Shown piece by piece: positions 25,207-34,325 of a stretch of 64,000 bases of DNA; position 1 is the stretch's first letter; every line of letters begins with the position of its first letter. A program made the translations under genes and the position numbers. Source of the DNA: an uncultured Mesonia sp. (GTDB taxonomy: Bacteria; Bacteroidota; Bacteroidia; Flavobacteriales; Flavobacteriaceae); the NCBI GenBank assembly GCA_947494545.1, contig CANLVH010000007.1:1-64000 (forward strand). The letters are read 5' to 3'. The notes beneath the pieces are model-generated. The model had not been told where the DNA came from and did no database searches. It saw only the letters and a program-made list of their open reading frames with translations.

Positions 25207-25260
25207 CTACACGTAAAATTTATACATCTATACGCAAAATGTAACCGGTTATACAAAAAT
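25207..25260. promoter_or_regulatory. Direct repeats 21 bp apart, candidate LytTR site (array 2)
   Basis: CTACACGTAAAAT at 25207-25219 and CTATACGCAAAAT at 25228-25240 match at 11 of 13 bases and are 21 bp apart. A weaker third unit, TTATACAAAAAT, begins at 25249 in the same 21-bp phase. The array lies 60-115 nt upstream of the regulator gene and may mediate autoregulation. Confidence 0.5.
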
Positions 25261-25320
25261 GTTTAAACTTCTATTTATTTTCAGTAAATTAGGGCAGATA
25301 CCTGAACAAACTTATAAACG

Positions 25321-26046
25321 ATGCTGAATGTACTCCTCATAGACGACGAATTAAAATCTATAAAAAGCCTAAAGTGGGAATTGGAAAGTTTTTGTAGCAA
25401 TGTAAAAGTAGATGCTTTTTTTACCGATCCTGAAGAGGCTTTAATCTATCTTAAAAACCACCCTATAGATTGTGTTTTTTTAGATATTGAAATGCCAAAT
25501 ATGGATGGTTTTCAATTTCTACAAAATTTTGAAGAACGCACTTTCGAGGTAGTTTTTGTTACCGCTTACGATCAATACGCAGTAAAGGCGATTAAAGAAA
25601 GTGCCTTAGATTATTTATTAAAGCCAATAGACTCTGACGATTTGATTAACACGATAGAAAAAATAAAGGCAAGAAAAACTCCTAAAGTAAAAGATTTATT
25701 AGAAGAGAGTTTGCTTGATCTTTCTAATTCTAATAAGCGTATTGCTATTCCCGTTGACGGAAAACTGGTTTTTCTGCATCCCGAAGAAGTTCTATACTGT
25801 GAAAGCGATGGTAACTATTGCAAAATATTTTTAGAAGACGAAAAGTCTTTGTTTGTAAGTAAAAAACTAAAAGAAATTCAGGCTATCTTACCAGAAGATA
25901 GGTTTTACCGCGTACATAATTCTTATGTGGTAAATATGAAGCGCATACGAGAATATTTAAAACAAGAAGGTTATGTAATGTTAGATAACGGAAAGAAAAT
26001 ACCGGTGTCGCGCAATAAAAAATCTTCATTCTTAGAAAAAATGTAA
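25321..26046 (+). CDS. LytTR-family response regulator
   Basis: 241 residues. The receiver domain (1-120) has acidic D8/D9 (LIDDE), phospho-acceptor D55 (CVFLDIEMPNMDG), Thr in VVFVTAYDQ and Lys in YLLKPI. The LytTR DNA-binding domain (about 140-241) has IPVDGKLVFLHPEEVLYCES and FYRVHNSYVVNM. It is the cytoplasmic partner of the kinase encoded next, whose ATG overlaps its stop by 1 nt. The phased repeats upstream are probable binding sites. Confidence 0.92.
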   Translation: MLNVLLIDDELKSIKSLKWELESFCSNVKVDAFFTDPEEALIYLKNHPIDCVFLDIEMPNMDGFQFLQNFEERTFEVVFVTAYDQYAVKAIKESALDYLLKPIDSDDLINTIEKIKARKTPKVKDLLEESLLDLSNSNKRIAIPVDGKLVFLHPEEVLYCESDGNYCKIFLEDEKSLFVSKKLKEIQAILPEDRFYRVHNSYVVNMKRIREYLKQEGYVMLDNGKKIPVSRNKKSSFLEKM

Positions 26047-27518
26047 TGGGGAGCTTAGATTTTGCACCACATCACTTTTTATGGCATTTAAGCACTACAG
26101 CCGTATTTCTGCTATTTATAATTAGCAGTATAATAAGCTATCATTCAAAAGAAAAAAGTTTTCAGAAATATGCTTTCTACAGTTTTTTTCTTTTGTGTTT
26201 TTTATTGTTAAAAACACCTTATGATTTTCCGCTACGCGATAAGATATTAAACAGTAGCCTACAACCCTTAAATTGGTATATACAAGTAATTTATAATTGT
26301 TTGTATTTTTTGTTTTTTATGGAATTTGTAGATCTCTATATCTATAAAAAAAAACTCTATAGCGGTCTCAAAAAAATTGTAACTAGCGTTTTTATACTTT
26401 CCAGTATTATCTTAGTAATTGCCATACTTTGGTTGTCTGCTTTTTTCTATCAAAAATTCTTTTTATACGCTTTTACTCCCGGCATGTTTCTTTTAGGCGT
26501 TTATGTTATTATACGCGTTTTGCAGTTGCCGGGCAAATTAAAATACTTTATTTGTTTTGGTAGTATTACCTATATTATTTTGGCAGTTTATGCCTTAATA
26601 CTCAGCTTCGGGTCCGAAGATTATGAGCAATTGCTGCTTATGCCAATTGTCTATTTTTATATTGGTATTTTTTTAGAACATCTGGTATTTGCTTTAGGAC
26701 TTGCTTATAAAGTACGTACCATTAACCGAAAACTTATTTACCAATTGCAAGAAAATCAACGCATAAAAAACGAACAAAACATATTGCTAGAATGGGAATT
26801 AGAAAAAAAAGAAGATGAGGTTTTAAAGCTTAATGCTCAAGCAGAACAAGACCGTATAAACCAATTAAAAACAAAATTTAAACAAGAAATACACGAGCTA
26901 CATCTTACTTCTTTACAAAGCCAAATGAATCCGCATTTCATCTTTAATGCACTTAACTCTATTAAAGTATATTTTATAGACAACGATAAAGAAAAGGCTA
27001 TTTATTACCTTAATAAATTCTCTAAACTTATTAGAAAAATACTCGAAGGCTCTCGCGCAAAACAACATAGTTTACAAGAAGAAGTAGAATTGATAGAATT
27101 GTATATGGGTATAGAAAATATGCGTTTTGAAGATACGATACATTTCTCTATAAACATAGAAGGCAATCCGGATCTTAGTAGCCTAAAAGTGCCGCCTTTA
27201 ATTTTACAACCTTTTGTAGAAAATGCTTTATGGCATGGCTTAACTTTAAGTAAACGCGAAAAACACCTGGAAATAAAAATTTACCAGAAAGAAGAGAAAG
27301 TATTGTTGGAGTTAGAAGATAACGGCATTGGTCGCAAAAAATCTGCAGAATATAAAAGCAAAAAAACCTGGAAGAGAAACTCCGTAGGTTTAAAAATGAC
27401 ACAAGAACGCTTGCGTTATTTTAACACAGAACATGATAAAAACCATCATTTTGAGATAATAGATCTTTTTCAAGACGAAGAAGCAGCCGGCACCAAAGTT
27501 ATTTTTTATTTTGAATAG
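26046..27518 (+). CDS. LytS-type sensor histidine kinase with multi-span membrane domain
   Basis: 490 residues. Seven or so membrane helices occupy about residues 10-225 (HLSTTAVFLLFIISSIISY ... IGIFLEHLVFALGLAY), as in 7TM-type sensors. A coiled coil spans about 230-285, and a His_kinase domain carries the phospho-acceptor in NPHFIFNALNSI (about residue 300). The HATPase has PPLILQPFVENALWHGL and ELEDNGIGRKKS. No extra-cytoplasmic ligand domain is evident. It ends in a 20-nt convergent overlap with the next gene. Confidence 0.92.
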   Translation: MGSLDFAPHHFLWHLSTTAVFLLFIISSIISYHSKEKSFQKYAFYSFFLLCFLLLKTPYDFPLRDKILNSSLQPLNWYIQVIYNCLYFLFFMEFVDLYIYKKKLYSGLKKIVTSVFILSSIILVIAILWLSAFFYQKFFLYAFTPGMFLLGVYVIIRVLQLPGKLKYFICFGSITYIILAVYALILSFGSEDYEQLLLMPIVYFYIGIFLEHLVFALGLAYKVRTINRKLIYQLQENQRIKNEQNILLEWELEKKEDEVLKLNAQAEQDRINQLKTKFKQEIHELHLTSLQSQMNPHFIFNALNSIKVYFIDNDKEKAIYYLNKFSKLIRKILEGSRAKQHSLQEEVELIELYMGIENMRFEDTIHFSINIEGNPDLSSLKVPPLILQPFVENALWHGLTLSKREKHLEIKIYQKEEKVLLELEDNGIGRKKSAEYKSKKTWKRNSVGLKMTQERLRYFNTEHDKNHHFEIIDLFQDEEAAGTKVIFYFE

Positions 27519-28074
27519 CCAAAGCAGTTTCTTCTAACTCTTCGTACCAAGCCTCTCCAAATTTCTTTACCAAAGCTTCTTTTACAAATTTATAAATAGG
27601 TGTTTGCAGTTCTTTGCCCAAGCTACAAGCCGGATCACAAATTGGCCAACGGTGATAATTTAAAGCGGTAAATTGCGAATATTCTTGCAACCGAATAGGA
27701 TATAATTCACAAGAAATAGGTTTTTTCCAATCTATTTTTCCTGCGCGGTAAGCAGCTTCAATTCCGCATAAAGCAATACCTCTATCGTCAAAAGTTACAT
27801 AAGCACATTCTTTGCCGTTTACCAAGGGCGTTTCTATCTCGTCAAAGTCGTTAGTTACAAACGTGCCTTGCTCTTCAATGGCTTTTACACCTTCTTCGCG
27901 TAAAAAAGGTTTAATAGCCGGATAGTTTTCTTCCAACAAATCTACCTCAGAGGTTTCTACCGGAGCGCCGGCTTCGCCTTCTACACAACACGCGCCTTTG
28001 CAAGCAGATAAATTACAGACAAAATCTTTTTTTATAATGTCTTCAGACAGTATGGTTTTTCCTAATTGAAACAT
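27499..28074 (-). CDS. DUF3109 family Cys-rich protein
   Basis: 191 residues. DFVCNLSACKGACCVEGEAG near the N-terminus, then CAYVTF, LCGIEAAY, SCELYPIRL and WPICDPACSLG give about eleven conserved Cys of the CxxxCC (YkgJ-related) kind, likely to bind a metal or Fe-S centre. Function is not established. Its last 20 nt overlap the end of the kinase gene on the other strand. A TACCTTTG box ends 4 nt before the ATG, so the transcript is probably leaderless. Confidence 0.85.
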   Translation of the reverse strand: MFQLGKTILSEDIIKKDFVCNLSACKGACCVEGEAGAPVETSEVDLLEENYPAIKPFLREEGVKAIEEQGTFVTNDFDEIETPLVNGKECAYVTFDDRGIALCGIEAAYRAGKIDWKKPISCELYPIRLQEYSQFTALNYHRWPICDPACSLGKELQTPIYKFVKEALVKKFGEAWYEELEETALAIQNKK

Positions 28075-28078
28075 AAGG

Positions 28079-28086
28079 CAAAGGTA
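28079..28086 (-). promoter_or_regulatory. TAnnTTTG box abutting the DUF3109 start
   Basis: TACCTTTG on the minus strand is separated from the ATG at 28074 by 4 nt, so transcription would start at or next to the ATG. Confidence 0.5.
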
Positions 28087-28115
28087 AAAGTTATTTTAGA
28101 AGAAACAAGCAAGTA

Positions 28116-28164
28116 CTTTACGGAAAGATGTGACAGAGTAAAAGCCCTATAAAATTCCGTAAAG
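28116..28164. repeat. Inverted pair of the decamer CTTTACGGAA
   Basis: CTTTACGGAA at 28116-28125 and TTCCGTAAAG at 28155-28164 form perfect 10-bp arms around 29 nt. The pair lies between divergently transcribed genes, so it is not placed as a terminator. Confidence 0.7.
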
Positions 28165-28246
28165 TCAAAAAAAAAATGCTTTCTTTACGATTTTTAAGCC
28201 GTTATTAATTGATTTTTATCTTTTAAAATTTTTAGCAAAAAAACGC

Positions 28247-28276
28247 TTGTCAGCTTTGAATTTTAGAATACTTTTG
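28247..28276 (+). promoter_or_regulatory. Putative promoter of marC
   Basis: TTG at 28247-28249, a 19-nt spacer and TACTTTTG at 28269-28276 match the Bacteroidota -33/-7 pattern. The ATG is 24 nt downstream. Confidence 0.5.
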
Positions 28277-28300
28277 CGCGATTTTTAAACGAGTTGGAAA

Positions 28301-28876
28301 ATGAACCTTGATTTTAAAGAGATATTCACTGCCGGAATGATTTTATTTGCGGTAATAGATATTACCGGTAGCATTCCCATTATTGTAGATTTGCGTAAAA
28401 AAGCCGGACATATACAAAGCGAAAAAGCCTCTATAGTTGCCGGTATATTAATGATTTTATTCCTTTTTGTGGGCGAAGAAATTTTAAGTCTAATTGGTAT
28501 AGATGTAAATTCTTTTGCAGTTGCCGGAGCTTTTATTTTGTTCTTTTTGGCGTTAGAAATGATTTTGGGCATACAACTTTATAAAGACGATGCTCCAGAA
28601 ACCGCTTCTATCGTGCCTTTAGCTTTTCCTTTGGTAGCCGGCGCGGGTACTATGACTACCTTGCTTTCTTTGCGTGCAGAGTTTGAAACTATAAATATAA
28701 TTGGGGCTATAATTGGCAATATTGTAATTGTATATATTGTGCTAAAACTTTCGGGAAAAATAGAAAAAGTATTAGGAAGCCAAGGAATTAGCGTTGTACG
28801 TAAAATTTTTGGTGTAATTTTGTTAGCAATTGCGGTAAAATTATTTGCCACTAATATTCAAAACTTGTTTTCTTAG
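28301..28876 (+). CDS. MarC family integral membrane protein
   Basis: 191 residues with six predicted membrane helices. Signatures are FAVIDITGSIPIIVDLRKKAG near the N-terminus, IASLV-type FFLALEMILGIQLYK and VPLAFPLVAGAGTMTTL in the middle. MarC proteins are multi-span inner membrane proteins of unknown substrate. A small membrane-protein gene follows 2 nt later and is surely cotranscribed. Confidence 0.9.
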   Translation: MNLDFKEIFTAGMILFAVIDITGSIPIIVDLRKKAGHIQSEKASIVAGILMILFLFVGEEILSLIGIDVNSFAVAGAFILFFLALEMILGIQLYKDDAPETASIVPLAFPLVAGAGTMTTLLSLRAEFETINIIGAIIGNIVIVYIVLKLSGKIEKVLGSQGISVVRKIFGVILLAIAVKLFATNIQNLFS

Positions 28877-28878
28877 TT

Positions 28879-29082
28879 ATGAAATACCTAATATATTTTA
28901 TCCTGTTTACGGCTATGGCATTAATGGTTTATAATGCCAGTTTGTTAGATTTTGAGCACCCTTTCGGGGAAGAAAGTAGCACGGCACTCGCCGGGGTAGT
29001 TGCCGCTTTATGTGTAATTGTACTTATGTTTATCTTGATGGTAAGCAGAGCAATACAGAAACGCGTAAACGAAGCTTCGTAA
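28879..29082 (+). CDS. Small two-span membrane protein
   Basis: 67 residues with membrane segments at about 2-18 and 35-55, separated by an acidic loop LLDFEHPFGEESS, and a basic tail. The family is not recognised. It lies 2 nt after marC, so a joint role is possible. Confidence 0.6.
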   Translation: MKYLIYFILFTAMALMVYNASLLDFEHPFGEESSTALAGVVAALCVIVLMFILMVSRAIQKRVNEAS

Positions 29083-29090
29083 ATTATTTA

Positions 29091-30680
29091 TTAAGAATTT
29101 GTAGCCAATTCTTGCACTTTTTGCAGCATTGGGTCTTTTTTATTTACCATTTGCTCAAAGGCATTGGTGCCAAATAATTGTTGTGCCATTGTGGCTTTGA
29201 GATAGCGTTGCATCAAATCGCGGTAGTGTAGAGCATCAAAATCAAAATTAAATTCTCTTAGGTAAGCAATAAAATCGTCTACCATTTGCGGTCCTACAAT
29301 TTCTTTGGCTTTAAAGCTTTGCAAATCTAACTTGTTGTAATATTCGCGGTCTTTTTCTAGTATATCAAAAATAAATCGGTCCATCACGCCGCCACGTAGC
29401 ATATAACTTAAGCTTTCGCGTTCAAAATTGGTGTCTTTTCCTACAAAAACATCGGGTATTATGCCGCCGCCGCCATATACAATTTTGCCTTTTGGCGTTT
29501 TATATTTTAGCGAGTCTGTTACATTAATACTGTCGCGCTCTTTTAATTCGCCATTTTCATAACGCTGCAAATAATCTTCAAAATAAGCTTTGTTCCCGTT
29601 GGTATAAGGTTTTTGAATAGAACGTCCCGTGGGCGTGTAATAACGTGCCACGGTCAATCTAACTGCGCTGCCGTCTCCCAGCTCCATCTCGCGTTGCACC
29701 AAACCTTTCCCGTAAGAACGTCTGCCAATTATGGTACCAATATCATTATCTTGTAAAGCGCCGGCAATAACTTCGCTGGCAGAAGCGGTATTTTCGTTAA
29801 TTAAAACGTAAACCGGTTCGTTTTCAAAATCGCCATCCGGGGTGGCAAAGGTTTTCTTAATTTTACCCGATTTATTTTTGGTAAAAACAATCAGTTTTCC
29901 CTTCGGTAAAAACTCATCTGCTATTTTTACAGCTTCGTCTAGATAGCCGCCGCCATTATCGCGTAAATCTAATACTAATTCTTTAGCGCCGTCTTTTCGC
30001 AATTTTTTTTCTGCCTCCCTAAACTCGCGATAAGTAGTTTCCGAAAAGCGATTTACTTTTATATATCCCAACTTATCAGAAAGCATATAAGCAGCATCTA
30101 CACTGGTTAAAGGTATGCTACTACGCTTTACGCGGACATTAAAAAGGCTGTCTTTACTTTTACGATAAATTTCTAAATTTACCGTAGAACCTTCTTCGCC
30201 TTGTAAAATTTTGGTAAGCGAATCATTAGAAATTTCTTTTCCGTACAACTGATGTTTATCTGCAGATAAAATGCGGTCGCCACCTTTTATGCCGGCTTTT
30301 TCACTCGGGCTGTTAGGCAGTGGACGAACCACAGCAATAGTGTCGTTTATAGTATAAAATCTAATGCCAATTCCTACAAAATCGCCTTTCATATTTTGGG
30401 CAACATTTTGGTAATCTGCTTTAGGAATATAAATAGAATGCGGGTCTAGATTGGTTAAAATACTATTTACGGTAACATCTACAATGCTATCTGTATTTAC
30501 ATCGTCTACATATTCGTAGTCTATATAATTTATAAGTCGGTTTAATTTTTGTTTTTTGCTGTTGCCGTTAAATAAGGTTTCGGGACTGTCTGAAAAGTTT
30601 AACGAAGCACCAATAAGAACACCAATAGCGCAAGCAGCGCCAATTATGAGGGGTAAATATTTTTTAGAATAGGTTTTCAA
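29091..30680 (-). CDS. S41 C-terminal processing peptidase
   Basis: 529 residues. An N-terminal membrane anchor at about 8-27 is followed by a PDZ domain (IGIRFYTINDTIAVVRPL ... SEKAGIKGGDRIL) at about 95-175, and a peptidase domain with the nucleophile Ser in NENTASASEVIAGAL and the Lys base in RRSYGKGLVQ. It is a Ctp/tail-specific protease facing the periplasm. Its ATG overlaps the end of the dCMP deaminase gene by 4 nt, so these two and hupE form an operon. Confidence 0.92.
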   Translation of the reverse strand: MKTYSKKYLPLIIGAACAIGVLIGASLNFSDSPETLFNGNSKKQKLNRLINYIDYEYVDDVNTDSIVDVTVNSILTNLDPHSIYIPKADYQNVAQNMKGDFVGIGIRFYTINDTIAVVRPLPNSPSEKAGIKGGDRILSADKHQLYGKEISNDSLTKILQGEEGSTVNLEIYRKSKDSLFNVRVKRSSIPLTSVDAAYMLSDKLGYIKVNRFSETTYREFREAEKKLRKDGAKELVLDLRDNGGGYLDEAVKIADEFLPKGKLIVFTKNKSGKIKKTFATPDGDFENEPVYVLINENTASASEVIAGALQDNDIGTIIGRRSYGKGLVQREMELGDGSAVRLTVARYYTPTGRSIQKPYTNGNKAYFEDYLQRYENGELKERDSINVTDSLKYKTPKGKIVYGGGGIIPDVFVGKDTNFERESLSYMLRGGVMDRFIFDILEKDREYYNKLDLQSFKAKEIVGPQMVDDFIAYLREFNFDFDALHYRDLMQRYLKATMAQQLFGTNAFEQMVNKKDPMLQKVQELATNS

Positions 30681-31111
30681 TCTTCGTTTAATTCTGTAAT
30701 GTGTGTTATTTCTACACCTGCGCGATTTAGAAAATCTAAGCCGGCATTATCTTTATAATTATTTTGGTACACTACACGTTTTATGCCAGCTTGATGAATT
30801 AATTTACTGCAATCTTTACAAGGAGACATTGTAATGTATAAGGTAGCATTTTTGCAAGATTGGGTAGAGCCGGCAACTTTTAAAATGGCGTTGGCTTCTG
30901 CGTGCAAAACAAACCATTTGGTTAAACCGGCTTCATCTTCGCAAACGTTTTCAAATCCGCTGGGAGTGCCATTATAGCCGTCTGAAATAATCATGCGTTC
31001 TTTTACAATAATTGCACCCACTTGCCGGCGTTTGCAATGCGAAAGTTTGCCCCACTCGTTGGCAATACGTAGATAAGCTTTGTCAAATTTTAATTGTTTT
31101 TTTAAAGACAT
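30677..31111 (-). CDS. dCMP deaminase family protein
   Basis: 144 residues. The zinc motif H70-A-E72 (LHAEANAI) and P97-C98-K-D-C101 matches ComEB/dCMP deaminases, and the CKRRQVGAIIV and SDGYNGTPSGFENVCE segments are typical. It deaminates dCMP to dUMP for thymidylate supply. It is the middle gene of an operon, 14 nt after hupE and overlapping the S41 protease gene. Confidence 0.92.
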   Translation of the reverse strand: MSLKKQLKFDKAYLRIANEWGKLSHCKRRQVGAIIVKERMIISDGYNGTPSGFENVCEDEAGLTKWFVLHAEANAILKVAGSTQSCKNATLYITMSPCKDCSKLIHQAGIKRVVYQNNYKDNAGLDFLNRAGVEITHITELNED

Positions 31112-31125
31112 GGTTTAAAAAGTTG

Positions 31126-31707
31126 TTATAATATCCAATTTTCGCGCAACATTGGGATGGTAAGTCCTATAATAATTGCCGAAATTATAAGCACCCAATC
31201 GCGTTTGGAAAGTCTAAATATAGTTTGAAAAATAAAAGCTAATATTAAAACAATTAACACAACGATTAATTGTGCGGCCTCTATACCTACCGCAAATGCA
31301 AGTAAGCGTAAAACTTCTATTCCGCCGCTGCCGGTAGTGCTTACAAAGAAAGACGAAAACCCGAAACCGTGAATTAGTCCAAAAAATAAAGTTACCACAT
31401 ATAACAATAAAATAGAACCATTTTTGGTTTTGCTGGCGGTAAACAAGTTATAAAAAGCCGTAACCAAAATAGAAACAGGAATTAAAAACTCTATTAAGCT
31501 GCCCGAAACTGCCAAAACATCGTAAGCAGAAAGCACTAAAGAAGCGGTATGGCCAATGGTAAAAAGCGTTACCAAAGCAACTACGCGTTTCCAGTCTTTA
31601 AAGGTAGAGGCAGCTACCAAAACGGTTAAAAATAATACGTGGTCGTAGGCATTCCAATCTAAAACGTGAGTTAAGCCTAAATTAAAATAAATAGAAAAAT
31701 CGTTCAT
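31126..31707 (-). CDS. HupE/UreJ family membrane protein
   Basis: 193 residues with about six helices. His-bearing motifs LGLTHVLDWNAYDHVLFL, TIGHTASL and FGLIHGFGFSS are those of the HupE/UreJ_2 group, thought to handle nickel, cobalt or another metal. No hydrogenase or urease genes lie nearby, so the substrate is open. Confidence 0.85.
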   Translation of the reverse strand: MNDFSIYFNLGLTHVLDWNAYDHVLFLTVLVAASTFKDWKRVVALVTLFTIGHTASLVLSAYDVLAVSGSLIEFLIPVSILVTAFYNLFTASKTKNGSILLLYVVTLFFGLIHGFGFSSFFVSTTGSGGIEVLRLLAFAVGIEAAQLIVVLIVLILAFIFQTIFRLSKRDWVLIISAIIIGLTIPMLRENWIL

Positions 31708-31820
31708 AGTTTGTCAGGCGTTACAAAACTGCTTCAAACTTACATTTTTCGAAATTAAAAGCCTAAATAATTGTTTAAAAACAATAAGCTTATTAAATGT
31801 TATTGGTTAGCAAAAATAAA

Positions 31821-31830
31821 TTCCGTAAAG
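31821..31830 (-). repeat. Decamer CTTTACGGAA (minus strand)
   Basis: An exact copy between mscS and hupE, about 55 nt downstream of the mscS stop. Confidence 0.7.
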
Positions 31831-31884
31831 AAATTATGAGTCGTTGTTTTTTACTGAATTTTTAAATGTTTCTTCCTTAAAAAA

Positions 31885-33021
31885 TTAATCTTTTGAGGTA
31901 GAGTCGTCGTTATACTTGGGATTCTTATAAGACTCTTGGTCTTTTTCATCTTTAAAAACCAGCATACGATGCGGAAACGGCATAACAATACCTTCTGCGT
32001 CAAAGCGTTTTTTAATGCTTTCATAGAGATCGCATTTTAAGGTAAACGAGTCAGCATAATTATTTGTCCACACCCACGCGCGTAACATTACGCAAGATTC
32101 TTGCAGTTCTACCACTTTTACCAAAACTACCGGCTCTTTATTGGCTTTTTCTAATGGAGTACGATTGTCTATGGTAAATGGGTGGTTCATACTTTCTTCG
32201 TACATAATTTTCTTGGCCAGATCTATATCGCTATCGTACGAAATACGTATAAAAACCCATTGTCTTACTTTATTATCGCTTAAATCATAATTTATTAAAC
32301 GCTCTTTATTTATAATTGCGTTAGGAATTACGATCATTTTATTTTGAAAATCTTGAATTACCGTATGCCGCAAAGTTATGTCATGCACGGTACCCATCAT
32401 CTCTTCTGTAATTTTTACGATATCGCCAATTTTAAAAGGTTTAAAAGTGATTATGAAAATACCGCTCACTAAGTTAGCCAAGGCTTCTTGCGAGGCAATA
32501 CCAATTACTACAGCCAAAATTCCGGCCCCGCCCAAAATAGTTCCGGCTAAAGTACGCAACGAAGGAAAAGCCAAAATAATAAGCAAAACGCCTAGAAAGT
32601 AGACCGCAATCGTGCCTAAGTATTGCAGAAACTGCAGATTGGTAGAATCTTCGCCTTCTCTTATTTTTTCCTGAATTTGCTTGCTAAAAAATAATTGCAT
32701 AGCGGCGGCAAACAAAATGGTTAAAATAATAACCACGCCTACATAGACTATAAGTTCCATTTTATCTTTTACCTTGTCTATGGTTTCTTGGTTTAAAAAG
32801 GCAAAACTCATAGTGCCTAGGCCAATAATAATCCATAAAGTGTTTAAAATTTGCTTTACACGCAGCAAACTTTTTAGACTTTTAGGATTAAACTTTGTTT
32901 GCAGTTTTTTAATTATAAAACCGTAGGTAAATTTGGTAAGCCATAAAAGTAAAATTACTGCTATAAGAGTAATCCCTATTAACAGCAGATCGTTTTGATG
33001 AGTGATAAAAAATTTTTTCAT
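31885..33021 (-). CDS. MscS family mechanosensitive channel
   Basis: 378 residues. Four membrane segments occupy about 10-30, 50-72, 88-108 and 130-185. The pore-lining helix is ILGGAGILAVVIGIASQEALANLVSGIFI, followed by the beta domain PFKIGDIVKI and VIPNAIINKE. It releases ions on hypo-osmotic shock. A TACCTTTG box lies 17 nt upstream of the ATG. Confidence 0.93.
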   Translation of the reverse strand: MKKFFITHQNDLLLIGITLIAVILLLWLTKFTYGFIIKKLQTKFNPKSLKSLLRVKQILNTLWIIIGLGTMSFAFLNQETIDKVKDKMELIVYVGVVIILTILFAAAMQLFFSKQIQEKIREGEDSTNLQFLQYLGTIAVYFLGVLLIILAFPSLRTLAGTILGGAGILAVVIGIASQEALANLVSGIFIITFKPFKIGDIVKITEEMMGTVHDITLRHTVIQDFQNKMIVIPNAIINKERLINYDLSDNKVRQWVFIRISYDSDIDLAKKIMYEESMNHPFTIDNRTPLEKANKEPVVLVKVVELQESCVMLRAWVWTNNYADSFTLKCDLYESIKKRFDAEGIVMPFPHRMLVFKDEKDQESYKNPKYNDDSTSKD

Positions 33022-33038
33022 AATTGGTTGCTTCCTTG

Positions 33039-33046
33039 CAAAGGTA
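33039..33046 (-). promoter_or_regulatory. TAnnTTTG box of mscS
   Basis: TACCTTTG on the minus strand, 17 nt before the ATG at 33021. Confidence 0.5.
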
Positions 33047-33080
33047 CTTCTTCAAAAATAAATAAATTTTTGTCTTTTTT

Positions 33081-33090
33081 CTTTACGGAA
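33081..33090 (+). repeat. Decamer CTTTACGGAA
   Basis: An exact copy upstream of the mscS promoter, in the divergent spacer. Confidence 0.7.
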
Positions 33091-33185
33091 AAGAAAGCTA
33101 ACTACAAATGCCATTCTTTAAAGAATTGATTTCCTAAAAAATTGCCATAGCAGGTCGTCAAGCAAAAAAAATAAAATACCTTGCA

Positions 33186-33205
33186 GTTTATCAAAATGGA
33201 TAAAC
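33186..33205 (+). promoter_or_regulatory. Hairpin in the leader of the DUF481 gene
   Basis: GTTTATC-AAAATGG-less arms: GTTTATC at 33186-33192 pairs with GATAAAC at 33199-33205, 4 nt before the ATG. If the transcript includes it, it would partly block initiation. Confidence 0.3.
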
Positions 33206-33209
33206 CCCT

Positions 33210-34241
33210 ATGCGGCAAAAATTTTTATACTTAAACCTGTCTTTTTTGTTGCTGTCACTTTTCGGCTACAGCCAAACAGATAGTTTAACCCTAAGCAATA
33301 AAAATATAATTGTTGGCGAAATAAAAGGTCTAAATAGAAACGTGCTTAGTATAGAAACCGCTTATAGCGATAAAGATTTTAAAATAGAATGGAGCAAAGT
33401 AAAACGCATTAAAACCAGCCAAGAATTTTCTATAAATTTGGTTAACGGCATACGTTATAATGGCAAATTATTATCTACGCAAGCAGATAGTATCAGCAAG
33501 ATAAATATTGTAAAAAACAAAGATACTTTGGCACAAGTAGATCGTGCCGCCATTGTTTTTCTAGATGTGGTAAAAGCCAATTTTTGGAGCAGACTTTCTG
33601 CCAGTATTGGCTTGGGATACAATTATACCAAAGCAAAAAATTTACAGCAATTTAGCGTACGCAGCACTTTGGGTTATAAAGCTAGAAGATGGAGTATAGA
33701 CGGTTCTTACAACGATATACGCTCGTACCAAGACGATGTAGAAAACGTAAGTCGTATAGATGCCAATTTGGGCTATCAATATTCTTTAAAAAAAGATTGG
33801 TTTCTAACCGCAGATGTTTCTTGGCTTTCTAATACCGAGCAAAATTTAGATTTACGTACGCTAAGCAAAATAGGCGTTGGAAAGTTTATAATTCGTACCA
33901 ACCAAATGTACTGGGGGGCGCAATTTGGTGCATCGTACAATAACGAAATTTATGATGTTGCCCAAGGCACTACAGCCAACAATAGTGCAGAAGCCTTTCT
34001 TGGCTCTGAATTAAACTTGTACGATATGGGCGATATTAGCTTGCTCACCAAAGTAGCCTTGTACCCAAGCTTAACAGAGTCTGAACGTTTGCGTATAGAT
34101 TACAGCTTAGATTTAAAATACGATTTGCCGTTTAATTTTTATATAAACTTAGGGCTTGGCCTAAATTACGATAACCGTCCGGTAAAAGATGCCAGCGAAA
34201 CAGATTATGTTTTCCAGAGTATTTTGGGGTGGGAATGGTAG
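33210..34241 (+). CDS. DUF481 family outer membrane protein
   Basis: 343 residues. The signal peptide ends FGYSQ. A small N-terminal beta domain (residues 25-115, VGEIKGLNRNVLSIET..., ...RIKTSQEF) is followed by a beta-barrel of about 12 strands (RLSASIGLGYNYTKAKN ... YINLGLGLNYDNRP) ending in the aromatic ILGWEW. DUF481 (YdiY-like) barrels are of unknown function. Confidence 0.85.
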   Translation: MRQKFLYLNLSFLLLSLFGYSQTDSLTLSNKNIIVGEIKGLNRNVLSIETAYSDKDFKIEWSKVKRIKTSQEFSINLVNGIRYNGKLLSTQADSISKINIVKNKDTLAQVDRAAIVFLDVVKANFWSRLSASIGLGYNYTKAKNLQQFSVRSTLGYKARRWSIDGSYNDIRSYQDDVENVSRIDANLGYQYSLKKDWFLTADVSWLSNTEQNLDLRTLSKIGVGKFIIRTNQMYWGAQFGASYNNEIYDVAQGTTANNSAEAFLGSELNLYDMGDISLLTKVALYPSLTESERLRIDYSLDLKYDLPFNFYINLGLGLNYDNRPVKDASETDYVFQSILGWEW

Positions 34242-34325
34242 CAAGAAATAAGATTTAATTAGGTTTTTTTACAGAAGTTTTAACCCTCTAAACCTTAGTA
34301 ATTATGTACATTTAAACAAAAAGTT

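Noticed and set aside
27499..27518. Antisense regulation by the 20-nt convergent overlap
   Set aside because: Short convergent overlaps are common and nothing else points to regulation.
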